Positions 1 to 5,702 of a stretch of DNA of 6,806 nucleotides are shown in pieces. The notes below the pieces were generated by a model. It was given only the letters and a program-made list of their open reading frames with translations. It searched no databases and was not told the origin of the DNA. The position numbers and the translations under genes were made by a program. Positions within the stretch are counted from its first letter, which is position 1. Each line of letters begins with the position of its first letter. The DNA is from Deltaproteobacteria bacterium. Its GTDB lineage: Bacteria > Desulfobacterota > Desulfobacteria > Desulfobacterales > ETH-SRB1. The stretch is taken from positions 1 through 6,806 of the forward strand of contig JAUWQK010000083.1 of NCBI GenBank assembly GCA_030611115.1. Direction: 5' to 3'.

Positions 1-193
1 TGCCGCTATCGGTTTGAATTTCAAAACGTATTACAGACCTTGCTTTTATTTTTTTTATGGTTTCGCCGCCCTGGTTTTTCCAGACAGACTCAAAAGAATC
101 AAAATGCATATTATCCAATACTTCCAGATAATCTTTATTAAATACCAGATGATCTTTTTTTATGCATTCAATCTGTGAAGAAAAGTCCTTCAT
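1..193 (-). CDS. Probable lipopolysaccharide kinase, InaA/WaaP (Kdo/heptose kinase) family; N-terminal 64 residues only
   Basis: Reading leftwards from an ATG at 193, the frame stays open to the window edge, so only the N-terminus is present. It begins MKDFSSQIECIKKDHLVF and reaches RSVIRFEIQTDSG at the edge. The pattern of a short polar lead, a glycine-rich turn (residues about 42-43), basic residues and then R-x-V-x-R-F-E is what I associate with the start of the InaA/WaaP/KdkA protein-kinase-like fold, whose members phosphorylate Kdo or heptose of the LPS inner core on the cytoplasmic face of the inner membrane. The catalytic HxD and DFG-like motifs would lie beyond the edge and cannot be checked. 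The start is supported by AAAGG six bases upstream and by an ATGA overlap with the stop of the glycosyltransferase, which points to translational coupling. The LPS context supports the call. The family call is moderately sure; the substrate is unknown. Confidence 0.62.
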   Translation of the reverse strand, partial: MKDFSSQIECIKKDHLVFNKDYLEVLDNMHFDSFESVWKNQGGETIKKIKARSVIRFEIQTDSG

Positions 194-1320
194 ACCTGGC
201 CTTTAGACCTGACTCTTTCGTAAAGTTTCAGTACTTTTGTTACATGTTTTTCCATTGTAAAACATGCTGCCTTTGCAGCCGCATTATCTCCCATCCTTGT
301 CCTGTTCGACAGCGGCTCAAGGGCATTTATTCCGGCAGCTAATTCATCTGCCTTTTGTGTTTTAAGTATATAACCATTTTCATTATCACTGATAAGGTCT
401 GCCGCCCCATTGGAATCGGTGGTAATTACAGGCAAGCCACAGGCCATCGCTTCCAGGCAGACATTTGCAAAGGCATCATAAAGCGTAGGTAAAACAAATA
501 TATCACTGCCGGCATAATATTTTTCTATATTACTTTTGGGCCCAAGGAATAAAACCTGTTTGCCCAGGCCATTGTTATCAGCCCATCTCCGGTATGTTCT
601 ATGCTTATCTGCTCCTATGACAAAAAGCCTGATTTTATTATTTTTCAAAAAAGACATGGCTTCTAAAACCAAATCAAGCCTTTTTAGCTTAAAATCATTT
701 GATACAAAGATAAGGACTAATTCTTCTTTTTTTATGCCGTACTTTTCCCTTAAAGAACTTCTGAACTTCTCTTTTACCCTGGGATTAAATCTTGATGTAT
801 CTACCCCATTGTAAATTACAACTATGTTTTCAGGATCCACCCTGTAATGCTCAATAATATTTCTTTTGACAAGCTCGGAATTAGTCATGACGATTTTACA
901 CCCTTTATCCACAAATATTCTGTGTTCCAAATAACTCAGAGCTATCCGTCTGGGACCAATCTTTTTAATAAAGCGAACAACAGGGTGGGGATATTTTTGC
1001 TGCATCTGGACAGGATTAATGCCATCTGAAACCCTGAATATGTCCTGATAAAAAATTCTTTCCATGCTGTGAATTATGTCGAATTGCATTTTCGACAGAG
1101 CCCGGTTTGTAAAAAAGGCAAAGGAGAGATTCTTAGCAGGAGAAGACAGGCAAATCACCGGCACACGATGAATAATGACACCTGGTTCCTCCTGCCAGCT
1201 ATTGGCAAAGATATGTACCTCGTGGCCTGCGCGAATCAATTCGCGGCTTAAAAAATATGTATATCTTTCAAGACCACCCTCTTGCAGAGAATATTTTTTA
1301 CATACAAGTGCAACTTTCAC
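190..1320 (-). CDS. LPS core glycosyltransferase, GT4 family (WaaG/RfaG-like)
   Basis: This encodes 376 residues starting with GTG at 1320, with AAGG seven bases upstream. It is a GT-B fold retaining glycosyltransferase of family GT4. The N-terminal Rossmann half opens with VALVCKKYSLQEGGLERY, the glycine-rich acceptor-side loop typical of WaaG-like enzymes (GGLE at 15-18). Residues 161-180 carry the V-I-Y-N-G-V-D linker to the C-terminal half. Residues about 207-215 (SNDFKLKRL) form the basic nucleotide-phosphate loop. DAFANVCLEAMACGLPVITT at 282-301 is the EX7E nucleotide-sugar site, with Asp282 in the first acidic position and Glu290 in the second. No signal peptide or transmembrane segment is seen, so it should act as a cytoplasmic or peripheral membrane enzyme. 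It is divergent from kdtA-kdsB and coupled to a putative LPS kinase, which argues for transfer of a hexose or heptose to the inner core. The exact donor sugar cannot be read from sequence, so no symbol is assigned. Confidence 0.88.
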   Translation of the reverse strand: MKVALVCKKYSLQEGGLERYTYFLSRELIRAGHEVHIFANSWQEEPGVIIHRVPVICLSSPAKNLSFAFFTNRALSKMQFDIIHSMERIFYQDIFRVSDGINPVQMQQKYPHPVVRFIKKIGPRRIALSYLEHRIFVDKGCKIVMTNSELVKRNIIEHYRVDPENIVVIYNGVDTSRFNPRVKEKFRSSLREKYGIKKEELVLIFVSNDFKLKRLDLVLEAMSFLKNNKIRLFVIGADKHRTYRRWADNNGLGKQVLFLGPKSNIEKYYAGSDIFVLPTLYDAFANVCLEAMACGLPVITTDSNGAADLISDNENGYILKTQKADELAAGINALEPLSNRTRMGDNAAAKAACFTMEKHVTKVLKLYERVRSKGQV

Positions 1321-1400
1321 ATTCTTGCCTTTGACAATACGATATTAAAGTTTTGCCGCCAACGCCTGGCAGTATTAAGTGCTGCTTAAGGCTTTTTGAC

Positions 1401-1429
1401 ACACTATTAATTTCAATAATGCATGTCAA
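1401..1429 (-). promoter_or_regulatory. Possible sigma70 promoter for the leftward glycosyltransferase-kinase pair
   Basis: On the minus strand a perfect TTGACA lies at 1429-1424, followed by 17 bases and then TAGTGT at 1406-1401. The -35 box matches consensus fully; the -10 box matches only at the three anchor positions (T, A and final T). Transcription would begin about 75 bases before the GTG start at 1320. This is a plausible promoter by position, but weak in the -10 element. Confidence 0.35.
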
Positions 1430-1456
1430 TCTTCTTTGCGTCTTTTCCAATCTGCA

Positions 1457-1485
1457 TTGACATTACTATATTTGTTTTATATTTT
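1457..1485 (+). promoter_or_regulatory. Probable sigma70 promoter for kdtA
   Basis: A perfect TTGACA at 1457-1462 is followed by an AT-rich stretch offering TATTTT at 1480-1485 (17-base spacer) or TATATT at 1478-1483 (15-base spacer). The start of transcription would be near 1490, leaving a leader of about 45-50 bases before the proposed kdtA start at 1539. The -35 box sits 26 bases from the oppositely oriented TTGACA of the leftward promoter, so the two promoters are back to back. Confidence 0.5.
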
Positions 1486-1525
1486 GGTTTTTTTATATCA
1501 TAAATTTTTACAATTTTTTAAGCTC

Positions 1526-1541
1526 AGGAGAAAAACCCATT
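1526..1541 (+). promoter_or_regulatory. Ribosome binding site and AUU initiation codon of kdtA
   Basis: AGGAG at 1526-1530 is a near-perfect Shine-Dalgarno sequence. Eight bases later (1539-1541) is ATT, in frame with the long kdtA reading frame. There is no ATG, GTG or TTG in this frame between the upstream stop (TGA at 1458) and a TTG at 1668 that falls inside the conserved protein. Spacing, SD strength and the match of the N-terminus to the family make ATT the best supported start. AUU starts are known for infC and pcnB in Escherichia coli. Confidence 0.6.
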
Positions 1542-2819
1542 TCGCAAAGATCAGCAATAAAAACTTTTTTATGGCTTTATGACTTAGCCTGGAAAATAGT
1601 TATACCGGCACTTAGATTAAACAAATGTCTTGCTGACGGATATGAGCAAAGGACACTTAAAAAAAAGTTGCCAAAAGCTGATTTGTGGATTCAAGCCGCA
1701 TCAGTCGGTGAATCATATCTGGCATGTGAAATCCTGGAAAATTTAAGGCCGTCATATCCAATCAAAGTTATAGTAACGACCAACACTCAGCAGGGATTAG
1801 AAATCCTTAAACAATCAATTATAAATATTCTCAATGAGAACCGAGAAATAAGTGTATCTGTGACGTACTTTCCTTTTGATAAGCCGTCTATTATGAAAAA
1901 AGCTGTAAGGCAGGTTTGTCCCAAAATTATGGTACTCCTGGAATCTGAAATTTGGCCTGGCCTTTTGTATGCGCTAAAACAACATGATTGTACAGTAATT
2001 ATTATAAACGGCAGAATAACTGAAAAAAGTTTAAAGAGATGTCTTGTCTGGCCTTCATTATGGCGCGCTCTATGGCCGGATAAAATTTTTGCCATATCTG
2101 AAGATGATGCAGGTCGATTTGCCAAATTATTTGGTCCTAAAAACGTAACTGTTATGCCGAATATAAAATTCGACCGTTTAGGCTATACAGAAAACTTTTC
2201 CCAGAAAGCAGCCCCCCTTGAAAAAATTATCGCTCCTGACACATACTTAATAATTCTTGGATCTGTCGGACGCGAAGAGGAAGCAAAAGTTGAAAAAATT
2301 ATCCTTGATATACGACGCAGGCAACCCAATACAGTTATTGGTTTGTTTCCAAGACATCTTCAAAGGATAAAACACTGGAGACATACCTTAAGCCGCCTGT
2401 CAATTCCCTTTATATTGCGATCAAATGCGGAAACTCTTGTTCCTTCTGGCGCAATCATTTTATGGGATACGTTTGGTGAGCTGAATTTTGCATACAGGCA
2501 TTCAAATGCCGCTTTTGTAGGCGGAAGTCTTGCGCCTTTAGGTGGACAAAATTTTCTGGAAGCTTTAACTGGCGGAGTTATTCCCGTTATAGGCCCCTAC
2601 TGGGATAACTTTTACTGGATAGGAAACGAAATAGTAAACCAGGGCCTTGTACGTATTGCTTTGAACTGGAAGCAGGTTGCTGATATTCTGATAGAAAATA
2701 CAAAGGAGCCGCCTTCACATGAAGATGTGATTAACAAGGCTCTCATGTATCTAAAAAACCGTCAGGGTGGTACAGCCCATGCTTGCAGCATTATAACGGA
2801 AATTCTAAATAAAAAATAA
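1539..2819 (+). CDS. kdtA/waaA: 3-deoxy-D-manno-octulosonic acid (Kdo) transferase, probable AUU start
   Basis: KdtA transfers Kdo from CMP-Kdo to the lipid A precursor at the cytoplasmic face of the inner membrane (family GT30). From the AUU at 1539 the protein has 426 residues, the usual family length. Residues 10-25 (FLWLYDLAWKIVIPAL) form the hydrophobic N-terminal anchor, followed by LRLNKCLADGYEQR, a family-typical stretch. WIQAASVGE ends at Glu58, the expected catalytic base. Other landmarks are LESEIWPGLL at 134-143, INGRITEKS at 156-164, FPRH at 270-273, DTFGELNFAY at 310-319 and GGQNFLEA at 335-342. A start at the TTG at 1668 would give 383 residues and remove the anchor and its following conserved segment, so it is very unlikely. 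The gene heads a kdtA-kdsB pair; the next enzyme supplies its donor substrate. The enzyme assignment is very sure; the start is likely but unproven. A point change of an original ATG or a sequencing error are the alternatives. Confidence 0.95.
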   Translation: MSQRSAIKTFLWLYDLAWKIVIPALRLNKCLADGYEQRTLKKKLPKADLWIQAASVGESYLACEILENLRPSYPIKVIVTTNTQQGLEILKQSIINILNENREISVSVTYFPFDKPSIMKKAVRQVCPKIMVLLESEIWPGLLYALKQHDCTVIIINGRITEKSLKRCLVWPSLWRALWPDKIFAISEDDAGRFAKLFGPKNVTVMPNIKFDRLGYTENFSQKAAPLEKIIAPDTYLIILGSVGREEEAKVEKIILDIRRRQPNTVIGLFPRHLQRIKHWRHTLSRLSIPFILRSNAETLVPSGAIILWDTFGELNFAYRHSNAAFVGGSLAPLGGQNFLEALTGGVIPVIGPYWDNFYWIGNEIVNQGLVRIALNWKQVADILIENTKEPPSHEDVINKALMYLKNRQGGTAHACSIITEILNKK

Positions 2820-2890
2820 TAGTTCACTTATTAAAAAGACCTTTAGACAGATGAGCTTTTACAATAAAAAACATAAGGCACTTTCCTGAA

Positions 2891-3634
2891 ATGAATAACC
2901 TCCCAAAATTTTATGGCATAATCCCTGCACGTTATGCTTCTGAGCGCTTTAATGGGAAACCGCTGGCCATGATACTTGAGAAACCAATGTTCTGGCATGT
3001 TTATGAGCGCGCCAAAAAGTGTCCGGAGCTGTCTCAAGTCGTGATAGCAACAGATGATGACCGGATAGCCTCGAAGGCAAAAGAACTGAACGTGCCTGTA
3101 ATTATGACGCGCAATGACCACACAAGCGGAACCGACCGCGTACTGGAAGCAGCAGAAAGAATAGGCGTACCAGAAGATGCGGTTGTTGTTAACATACAGG
3201 GAGACGAGCCCACCCTTGACCCCGCTATGCTTAGCGAGCTTGTTCAACCCTTTGAATCATATGATATGCATGTGACAACTCTTGCAAGAAAAATTAATCC
3301 AAAGGAAGCTGAAAATCCCGATCTTGTCAAGGTAGTCTTTGCTAAAAATCATAAGGCTCTATATTTTTCACGCTTGCCTGTGCCTGCAAGCCGCGATGGC
3401 AAGGAAGACGAGCTGTATGGTCACATCGGTTTGTATGCCTTCCGCATGAGGATTTTAAGACAATTTGTTATTCTTGGTCAAAGCCGTCTTGAGGCCATTG
3501 AAAAACTAGAACAGCTACGTCTGCTTGAAAACGGAATTCCTATACATGTTGTAATAACAAATCATATAAGTATAGGTGTTGACCGTCCGGAAGATATAAA
3601 GACTGTAAGCAAAATTCTTCAGGGGAAAAATTGA
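2891..3634 (+). CDS. kdsB: 3-deoxy-manno-octulosonate cytidylyltransferase (CMP-Kdo synthetase)
   Basis: KdsB couples Kdo with CTP to give CMP-Kdo and pyrophosphate, the donor used by KdtA; it is a soluble cytoplasmic enzyme. The protein has 247 residues, the normal family length. [16 protein letters not shown] at 10-25 is the CTP-binding loop. TDDDR at 54-58, TSGTDR at 78-83 and NIQGDEP at 101-107 (Asp105 as metal ligand) follow in the expected order. Then come SRLPVPAS at 160-167, HIGLYAF at 178-184, [12 protein letters not shown] at 204-215 and GVDRPED at 229-235, where Asp231 is the second metal ligand. The start is the only one giving the family N-terminus; the nearest SD-like sequence (AAGG, about 12 bases away) is weak. 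It lies 71 bases after kdtA with no terminator between, so cotranscription is likely. Confidence 0.97.
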   Translation: MNNLPKFYGIIPARYASERFNGKPLAMILEKPMFWHVYERAKKCPELSQVVIATDDDRIASKAKELNVPVIMTRNDHTSGTDRVLEAAERIGVPEDAVVVNIQGDEPTLDPAMLSELVQPFESYDMHVTTLARKINPKEAENPDLVKVVFAKNHKALYFSRLPVPASRDGKEDELYGHIGLYAFRMRILRQFVILGQSRLEAIEKLEQLRLLENGIPIHVVITNHISIGVDRPEDIKTVSKILQGKN

Positions 3635-3689
3635 TTATATATGTAACCTGCTTGGCAAACTTTTTATTATCTGTTATAAAAAAATCGTA

Positions 3690-3795
3690 ACTACTCAGGT
3701 TCACAGTTCAAGGGTTCAAGGTTAGAGAGCGATGAAAAATTGAACCTTTCGAAAATATTAAGGCAACCAACCGTGAACCTGACAACCTGAATAGT
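3690..3795. repeat. Imperfect inverted repeat built from GGTTCA-type words
   Basis: The left arm ACTACTCAGGTTCACAGTT (3690-3708) matches the reverse complement of the right arm at 3769-3795 in two parts. CAGGTTCACAGTT pairs with AACCGTGAACCTG (3769-3781) with one mismatch in 13. ACTACTCAGGTT pairs with AACCTGAATAGT (3784-3795) with one mismatch in 12. Relative to the left arm, the right arm holds an 8-base insertion that duplicates the AGGTT word. Inside, GGTTCAA (3713-3719) faces TTGAACC (3740-3746). The 8-base ACTACTCA recurs at 3809-3816. It looks like a small degenerate palindromic element of unknown origin. Confidence 0.6.
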
Positions 3796-3806
3796 TTCAT
3801 ATTTGG

Positions 3807-3824
3807 TGACTACTCACGTAGTCA
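3807..3824. repeat. Perfect 7-bp hairpin
   Basis: TGACTAC (3807-3813) and GTAGTCA (3818-3824) are exact inverted copies around a TCAC loop. There is no T run after it, so it is not a standard intrinsic terminator. It sits between the GGTTCA-type block and the GGCTGAA-type block. Confidence 0.65.
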
Positions 3825-3839
3825 AGCTGAAGCTGTTTA

Positions 3840-3860
3840 GGCTGAAGGCTGAAGGCTGAA
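3840..3860. repeat. Three tandem GGCTGAA heptamers
   Basis: GGCTGAA occurs three times without interruption (3840-3846, 3847-3853, 3854-3860), preceded by a degenerate AGCTGAA at 3825-3831. A reverse-complement copy, CTTCAGCCTTCAG, lies at 3951-3963 and is complementary over 13 bases to 3842-3854, leaving about 96 bases between the arms. Confidence 0.8.
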
Positions 3861-3950
3861 GGGGTCAGAAGAGCACGATTGCCGTACTTTAGCGGAAACA
3901 TCTGATTGTTACACCAAACATGGCTTAAATCTGCGCTTTTTCCTAACGGT

Positions 3951-3963
3951 CTTCAGCCTTCAG
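3951..3963. repeat. Inverted copy of the GGCTGAA repeat
   Basis: CTTCAGCCTTCAG is the exact reverse complement of bases 3842-3854. The two arms could close a stem of 13 base pairs around an otherwise unexplained stretch of about 96 bases, or they may simply be two insertions of the same repeat in opposite orientation. Confidence 0.7.
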
Positions 3964-4027
3964 TCTATCCACCTGAGTTGTTACCATATTTGTTTTATCC
4001 GCATCAACTAATACAAGGAAAGCAATC

Positions 4028-4201
4028 ATGGCGTTAAGTGAAGAACTTCTCAATATACTTGCATGTCCAAAGTGTAAAGGCGATATATATATTAACGATA
4101 CAAATGACGGGCTTATATGTGATAATTGTAAACTTTTATACGAAATAAGAGATGATATCCCTATTATGCTCATTGATGAGGCAAAAAGCATCGAACCTTA
4201 A
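4028..4201 (+). CDS. Trm112/YcaR-like small zinc-ribbon protein
   Basis: This 57-residue gene starts with ATG at 4028, with AAGGAA ending seven bases upstream. The protein is MALSEELLNILACPKCKGDI and onward, with two cysteine pairs, CPKC (13-16) and CDNC (31-34), followed by LLYEIRDDIPIMLIDEA. That layout is the Trm112/UPF0434 (YcaR) family: a single zinc ribbon with a conserved Y-x-I-x-D/N-x-I-P-x-M-L tail. Eukaryotic and archaeal Trm112 activates methyltransferases; the bacterial role is less clear. In Escherichia coli ycaR lies directly before kdsB in the lpxK-kdsB region, so closeness to kdsB is expected, although here it lies downstream across a repeat-filled gap. Only four bases separate its stop from the next ATG, so it is cotranscribed with the DUF4416 gene. 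The family call is sure; the function is not. Confidence 0.9.
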   Translation: MALSEELLNILACPKCKGDIYINDTNDGLICDNCKLLYEIRDDIPIMLIDEAKSIEP

Positions 4202-4205
4202 AAAA

Positions 4206-4736
4206 ATGAGTATACCCCAAAGCCCTAAACCTGCTAAACTTGTTGTAGGGCTCTTTATGAAGGAAAAGAGCCTTATTGTTCCGGTTGTAACGGAACTTGT
4301 TGAAAAAATCGGCTCTATTGACATGGTTAGTCAGTGGCTGCCTTTTAACTATACCAGCTATTACGAACCTGAAATGGGTTCTCCACTTTTCAGACGAGTT
4401 CTTGCATTTAAATCTCTCATTGAACAGAGTTCTCTGCCGGAAATAAAAATCATTACAAACAAAATCGAAAAAAAATATTCAAAAAACGATAAGCGTCTAA
4501 TTAACATTGATCCAGGCTATATGCTTCAGGAACGTTTTGTTCTCGCAACCGGCAAAAACTACGCTCACAGAATTTATATCGGCATGGGTATCTATGCCGA
4601 TCTCACTCTGATCTATCAAAAAGGATCATTTAGAAAATTATCATGGACATATCCTGACTATACTGAAAAAAACATGCTTACTTATCTTGAAATGGTACGA
4701 AATAAATATGCTAACGCCCTTCGGGCGAGCTGTTAG
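4206..4736 (+). CDS. DUF4416 family protein, function unknown
   Basis: From the ATG at 4206 the protein has 176 residues. It matches the DUF4416 pattern that I know from Desulfobacterota and Nitrospirota: MSIPQSPKPAKLVVGLF at the N-terminus, then FNYTSYYEPEMG (47-58), NIDPGYM (100-106), HRIYIGMGIYADLTLIY (121-137) and WTYPDY (147-152). No membrane segment or signal is visible, so a cytoplasmic protein is likely; the biochemical role is unknown. An ATG at 4152 is in frame but would overlap the Trm112-like gene by 50 bases and add 18 residues foreign to the family, so the later start is chosen despite lacking a good SD. Translation is probably coupled to the preceding stop four bases away. The last residues, NALRASC and the stop, are encoded inside a palindromic repeat (4710-4737), so the C-terminal tail is probably not native to the family. 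Confidence 0.87.
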   Translation: MSIPQSPKPAKLVVGLFMKEKSLIVPVVTELVEKIGSIDMVSQWLPFNYTSYYEPEMGSPLFRRVLAFKSLIEQSSLPEIKIITNKIEKKYSKNDKRLINIDPGYMLQERFVLATGKNYAHRIYIGMGIYADLTLIYQKGSFRKLSWTYPDYTEKNMLTYLEMVRNKYANALRASC

Positions 4737-4737
4737 C
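4710..4737. repeat. Nested palindromic repeat across the 3' end of the DUF4416 gene
   Basis: CGCCC (4715-4719) and GGGCG (4723-4727) form a perfect five-base stem with a TTC loop. It is nested inside GCTAAC (4710-4715) and GTTAGC (4732-4737), which are also exact inverted copies. The TAG stop (4734-4736) lies in the outer right arm. No T run follows, so it is not a classic terminator, though a hairpin just at the stop could shield the mRNA end. It resembles the hairpin near 6772-6794. Confidence 0.7.
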
Positions 4738-4739
4738 AC

Positions 4740-4766
4740 TTAGCTGATAGCTTATAAGCTTAACAG
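4740..4766. repeat. AGCT-word palindromes in the DUF4416-yicC spacer
   Basis: TTAGCTGATAGCTTATAAGC contains the perfect 12-base palindrome AGCTTATAAGCT (4749-4760). TAACAG (4761-4766) is the inverted copy of CTGTTA (4730-4735) in the adjacent hairpin repeat. Similar AGCT words reappear in the spacer before the remA-like gene. Confidence 0.55.
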
Positions 4767-4805
4767 CCAAGCCTATGCGTGGTGTGTTATATATGGAAAC
4801 AAAAA

Positions 4806-5687
4806 ATGATGAAGAGTATGACTGCATATGCCAGCTCGGAAAGCACAAAAGATCAATTAACTGTCTCAATAGAAATTCGCTCTTATAACAGCAAATATCT
4901 TGATATATCTCTGCGAATGCCTCATGAATATCTTTGCCTGGAAAATAAAATTAAAAGCATGGTCTCTGATAACGTATCACGAGGCCGTATAGAAATTAAA
5001 TTACAGATAATAGATGATTCAGAAGACGCATATGGTTTTGATATAGATGAGCCTAAAGCCTTGGCATACATTAATGCACTTTCCAAACTTAAAACCAGGT
5101 TCAACATAAACACCGATATTTCCTTAGACCTTATGGTGAACACAGGTGGAGTTATTAAACCTGTTGAGGTCGGTAAAGATATTGATGCCTGCTGGGATAA
5201 TTTAAAAACCTGCATAAGTATCGCGCTTGACGGCCTTAATGCCATGAGGAAAAAAGAAGGAGATTTCATTGCTAAGGATTTTATCAATCGACTTGATTTT
5301 ATAGAAAAAACTCTTGGTCAAATCAAAAGGGAATCTGAAAATTTGTTATCCCATTATCAGGAACGACTGAAGGAACGCATAAATGCATTAACTCGCGGTA
5401 TGATTGATATTGACCCTGCAAGGATCGCACAGGAAGCGGCTTTTTTTGCAGATAGAAGCGACATCTCTGAAGAAATAGTAAGAGTTGAAAGCCATATAAA
5501 AGAATTCAGGGCTATTATGGACTCTGAGGAATCCGCTGGAAGAAAGCTGAATTTTCTGCTCCAGGAATTCGGCAGGGAATTTAATACAATGGGATCAAAG
5601 GCAGGAAATTCAAATGTGTCACATACAATTGTAGCCGTAAAATCCGAGCTTGAAAAAATACGAGAACAGGTCCAAAATATTGAGTAG
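4806..5687 (+). CDS. yicC: YicC/YloC family endoribonuclease
   Basis: The protein has 293 residues from the ATG at 4806 (or 292 from the adjacent ATG at 4809); GGA lies eight bases upstream. It starts with MKSMTAYASSE, the family signature, whereas a GTG at 4779 would add nine unrelated residues. Residues 21-41 (SIEIRSYNSKYLDISLRMP) belong to the YicC N-terminal domain, which extends to about residue 155. The C-terminal DUF1732 domain carries ARIAQEAAFFADRSDIS (205-221), EEIVRVESHI (222-231), GRKLNFLLQEFGREFNT (245-261) and the terminal IREQVQNIE. YicC proteins have been reported as metal-dependent endoribonucleases, with a link to RyhB turnover in Escherichia coli; the physiological target here is unknown. 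Cytoplasmic. It is followed by remA-like and gmk genes, a conserved order. Confidence 0.95.
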   Translation: MMKSMTAYASSESTKDQLTVSIEIRSYNSKYLDISLRMPHEYLCLENKIKSMVSDNVSRGRIEIKLQIIDDSEDAYGFDIDEPKALAYINALSKLKTRFNINTDISLDLMVNTGGVIKPVEVGKDIDACWDNLKTCISIALDGLNAMRKKEGDFIAKDFINRLDFIEKTLGQIKRESENLLSHYQERLKERINALTRGMIDIDPARIAQEAAFFADRSDISEEIVRVESHIKEFRAIMDSEESAGRKLNFLLQEFGREFNTMGSKAGNSNVSHTIVAVKSELEKIREQVQNIE

Positions 5688-5702
5688 CAAAAACTGTAAC
5701 AC

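Larger units (their letters stand above)
3635..4027. other. Gene-free repeat-rich spacer between kdsB and the Trm112-like gene
   Basis: These 393 bases carry no supported gene on either strand. Candidate ATGs in them (for example at 3732 and 3920) meet a stop within a few codons. The space is taken up by an imperfect inverted repeat with GGTTCA-type words (3690-3795), a perfect hairpin (3807-3824), tandem GGCTGAA units (3840-3860) and their reverse complement (3951-3963). The last 60 bases or so are AT-rich and presumably hold the leader of the next gene, but I could not pick a convincing promoter. No GC-rich stem followed by a T run is seen. Confidence 0.75.

Noticed and set aside
536..1251. 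Plus-strand open frames at 536-814, 847-1029 and 1069-1251
   Set aside because: They lie opposite a clear glycosyltransferase gene and their translations show no family features.
1668..2819. TTG start giving a 383-residue KdtA
   Set aside because: It removes the membrane anchor and conserved N-terminal residues, has no SD, and an AGGAG-spaced ATT lies upstream at 1539 in an open frame.
2843..3247. Minus-strand frame opposite kdsB
   Set aside because: Opposite a fully conserved gene, cysteine-rich and low in recognisable features; a shadow.
3661..3682. Possible terminator after kdsB (TTTTTAT facing ATAAAAA)
   Set aside because: The stem is only A-T pairs with an 8-base loop and would be too weak; no GC-rich stem is present.
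3696..3746. tRNA-like GGTTCAA words
   Set aside because: No acceptor stem, anticodon arm or CCA end can be drawn around them; they are part of a repeat.
3840..3860. CRISPR-like array
   Set aside because: Units are seven bases with no spacers; it is a simple tandem repeat.
4152..4205. Earlier ATG for the DUF4416 gene
   Set aside because: The added 18 residues are not family-like and arise from reading the end of the Trm112-like gene in another frame.
4779..4805. GTG start for yicC
   Set aside because: It adds nine residues before the MKSMTAYASS signature and has no better ribosome binding site.
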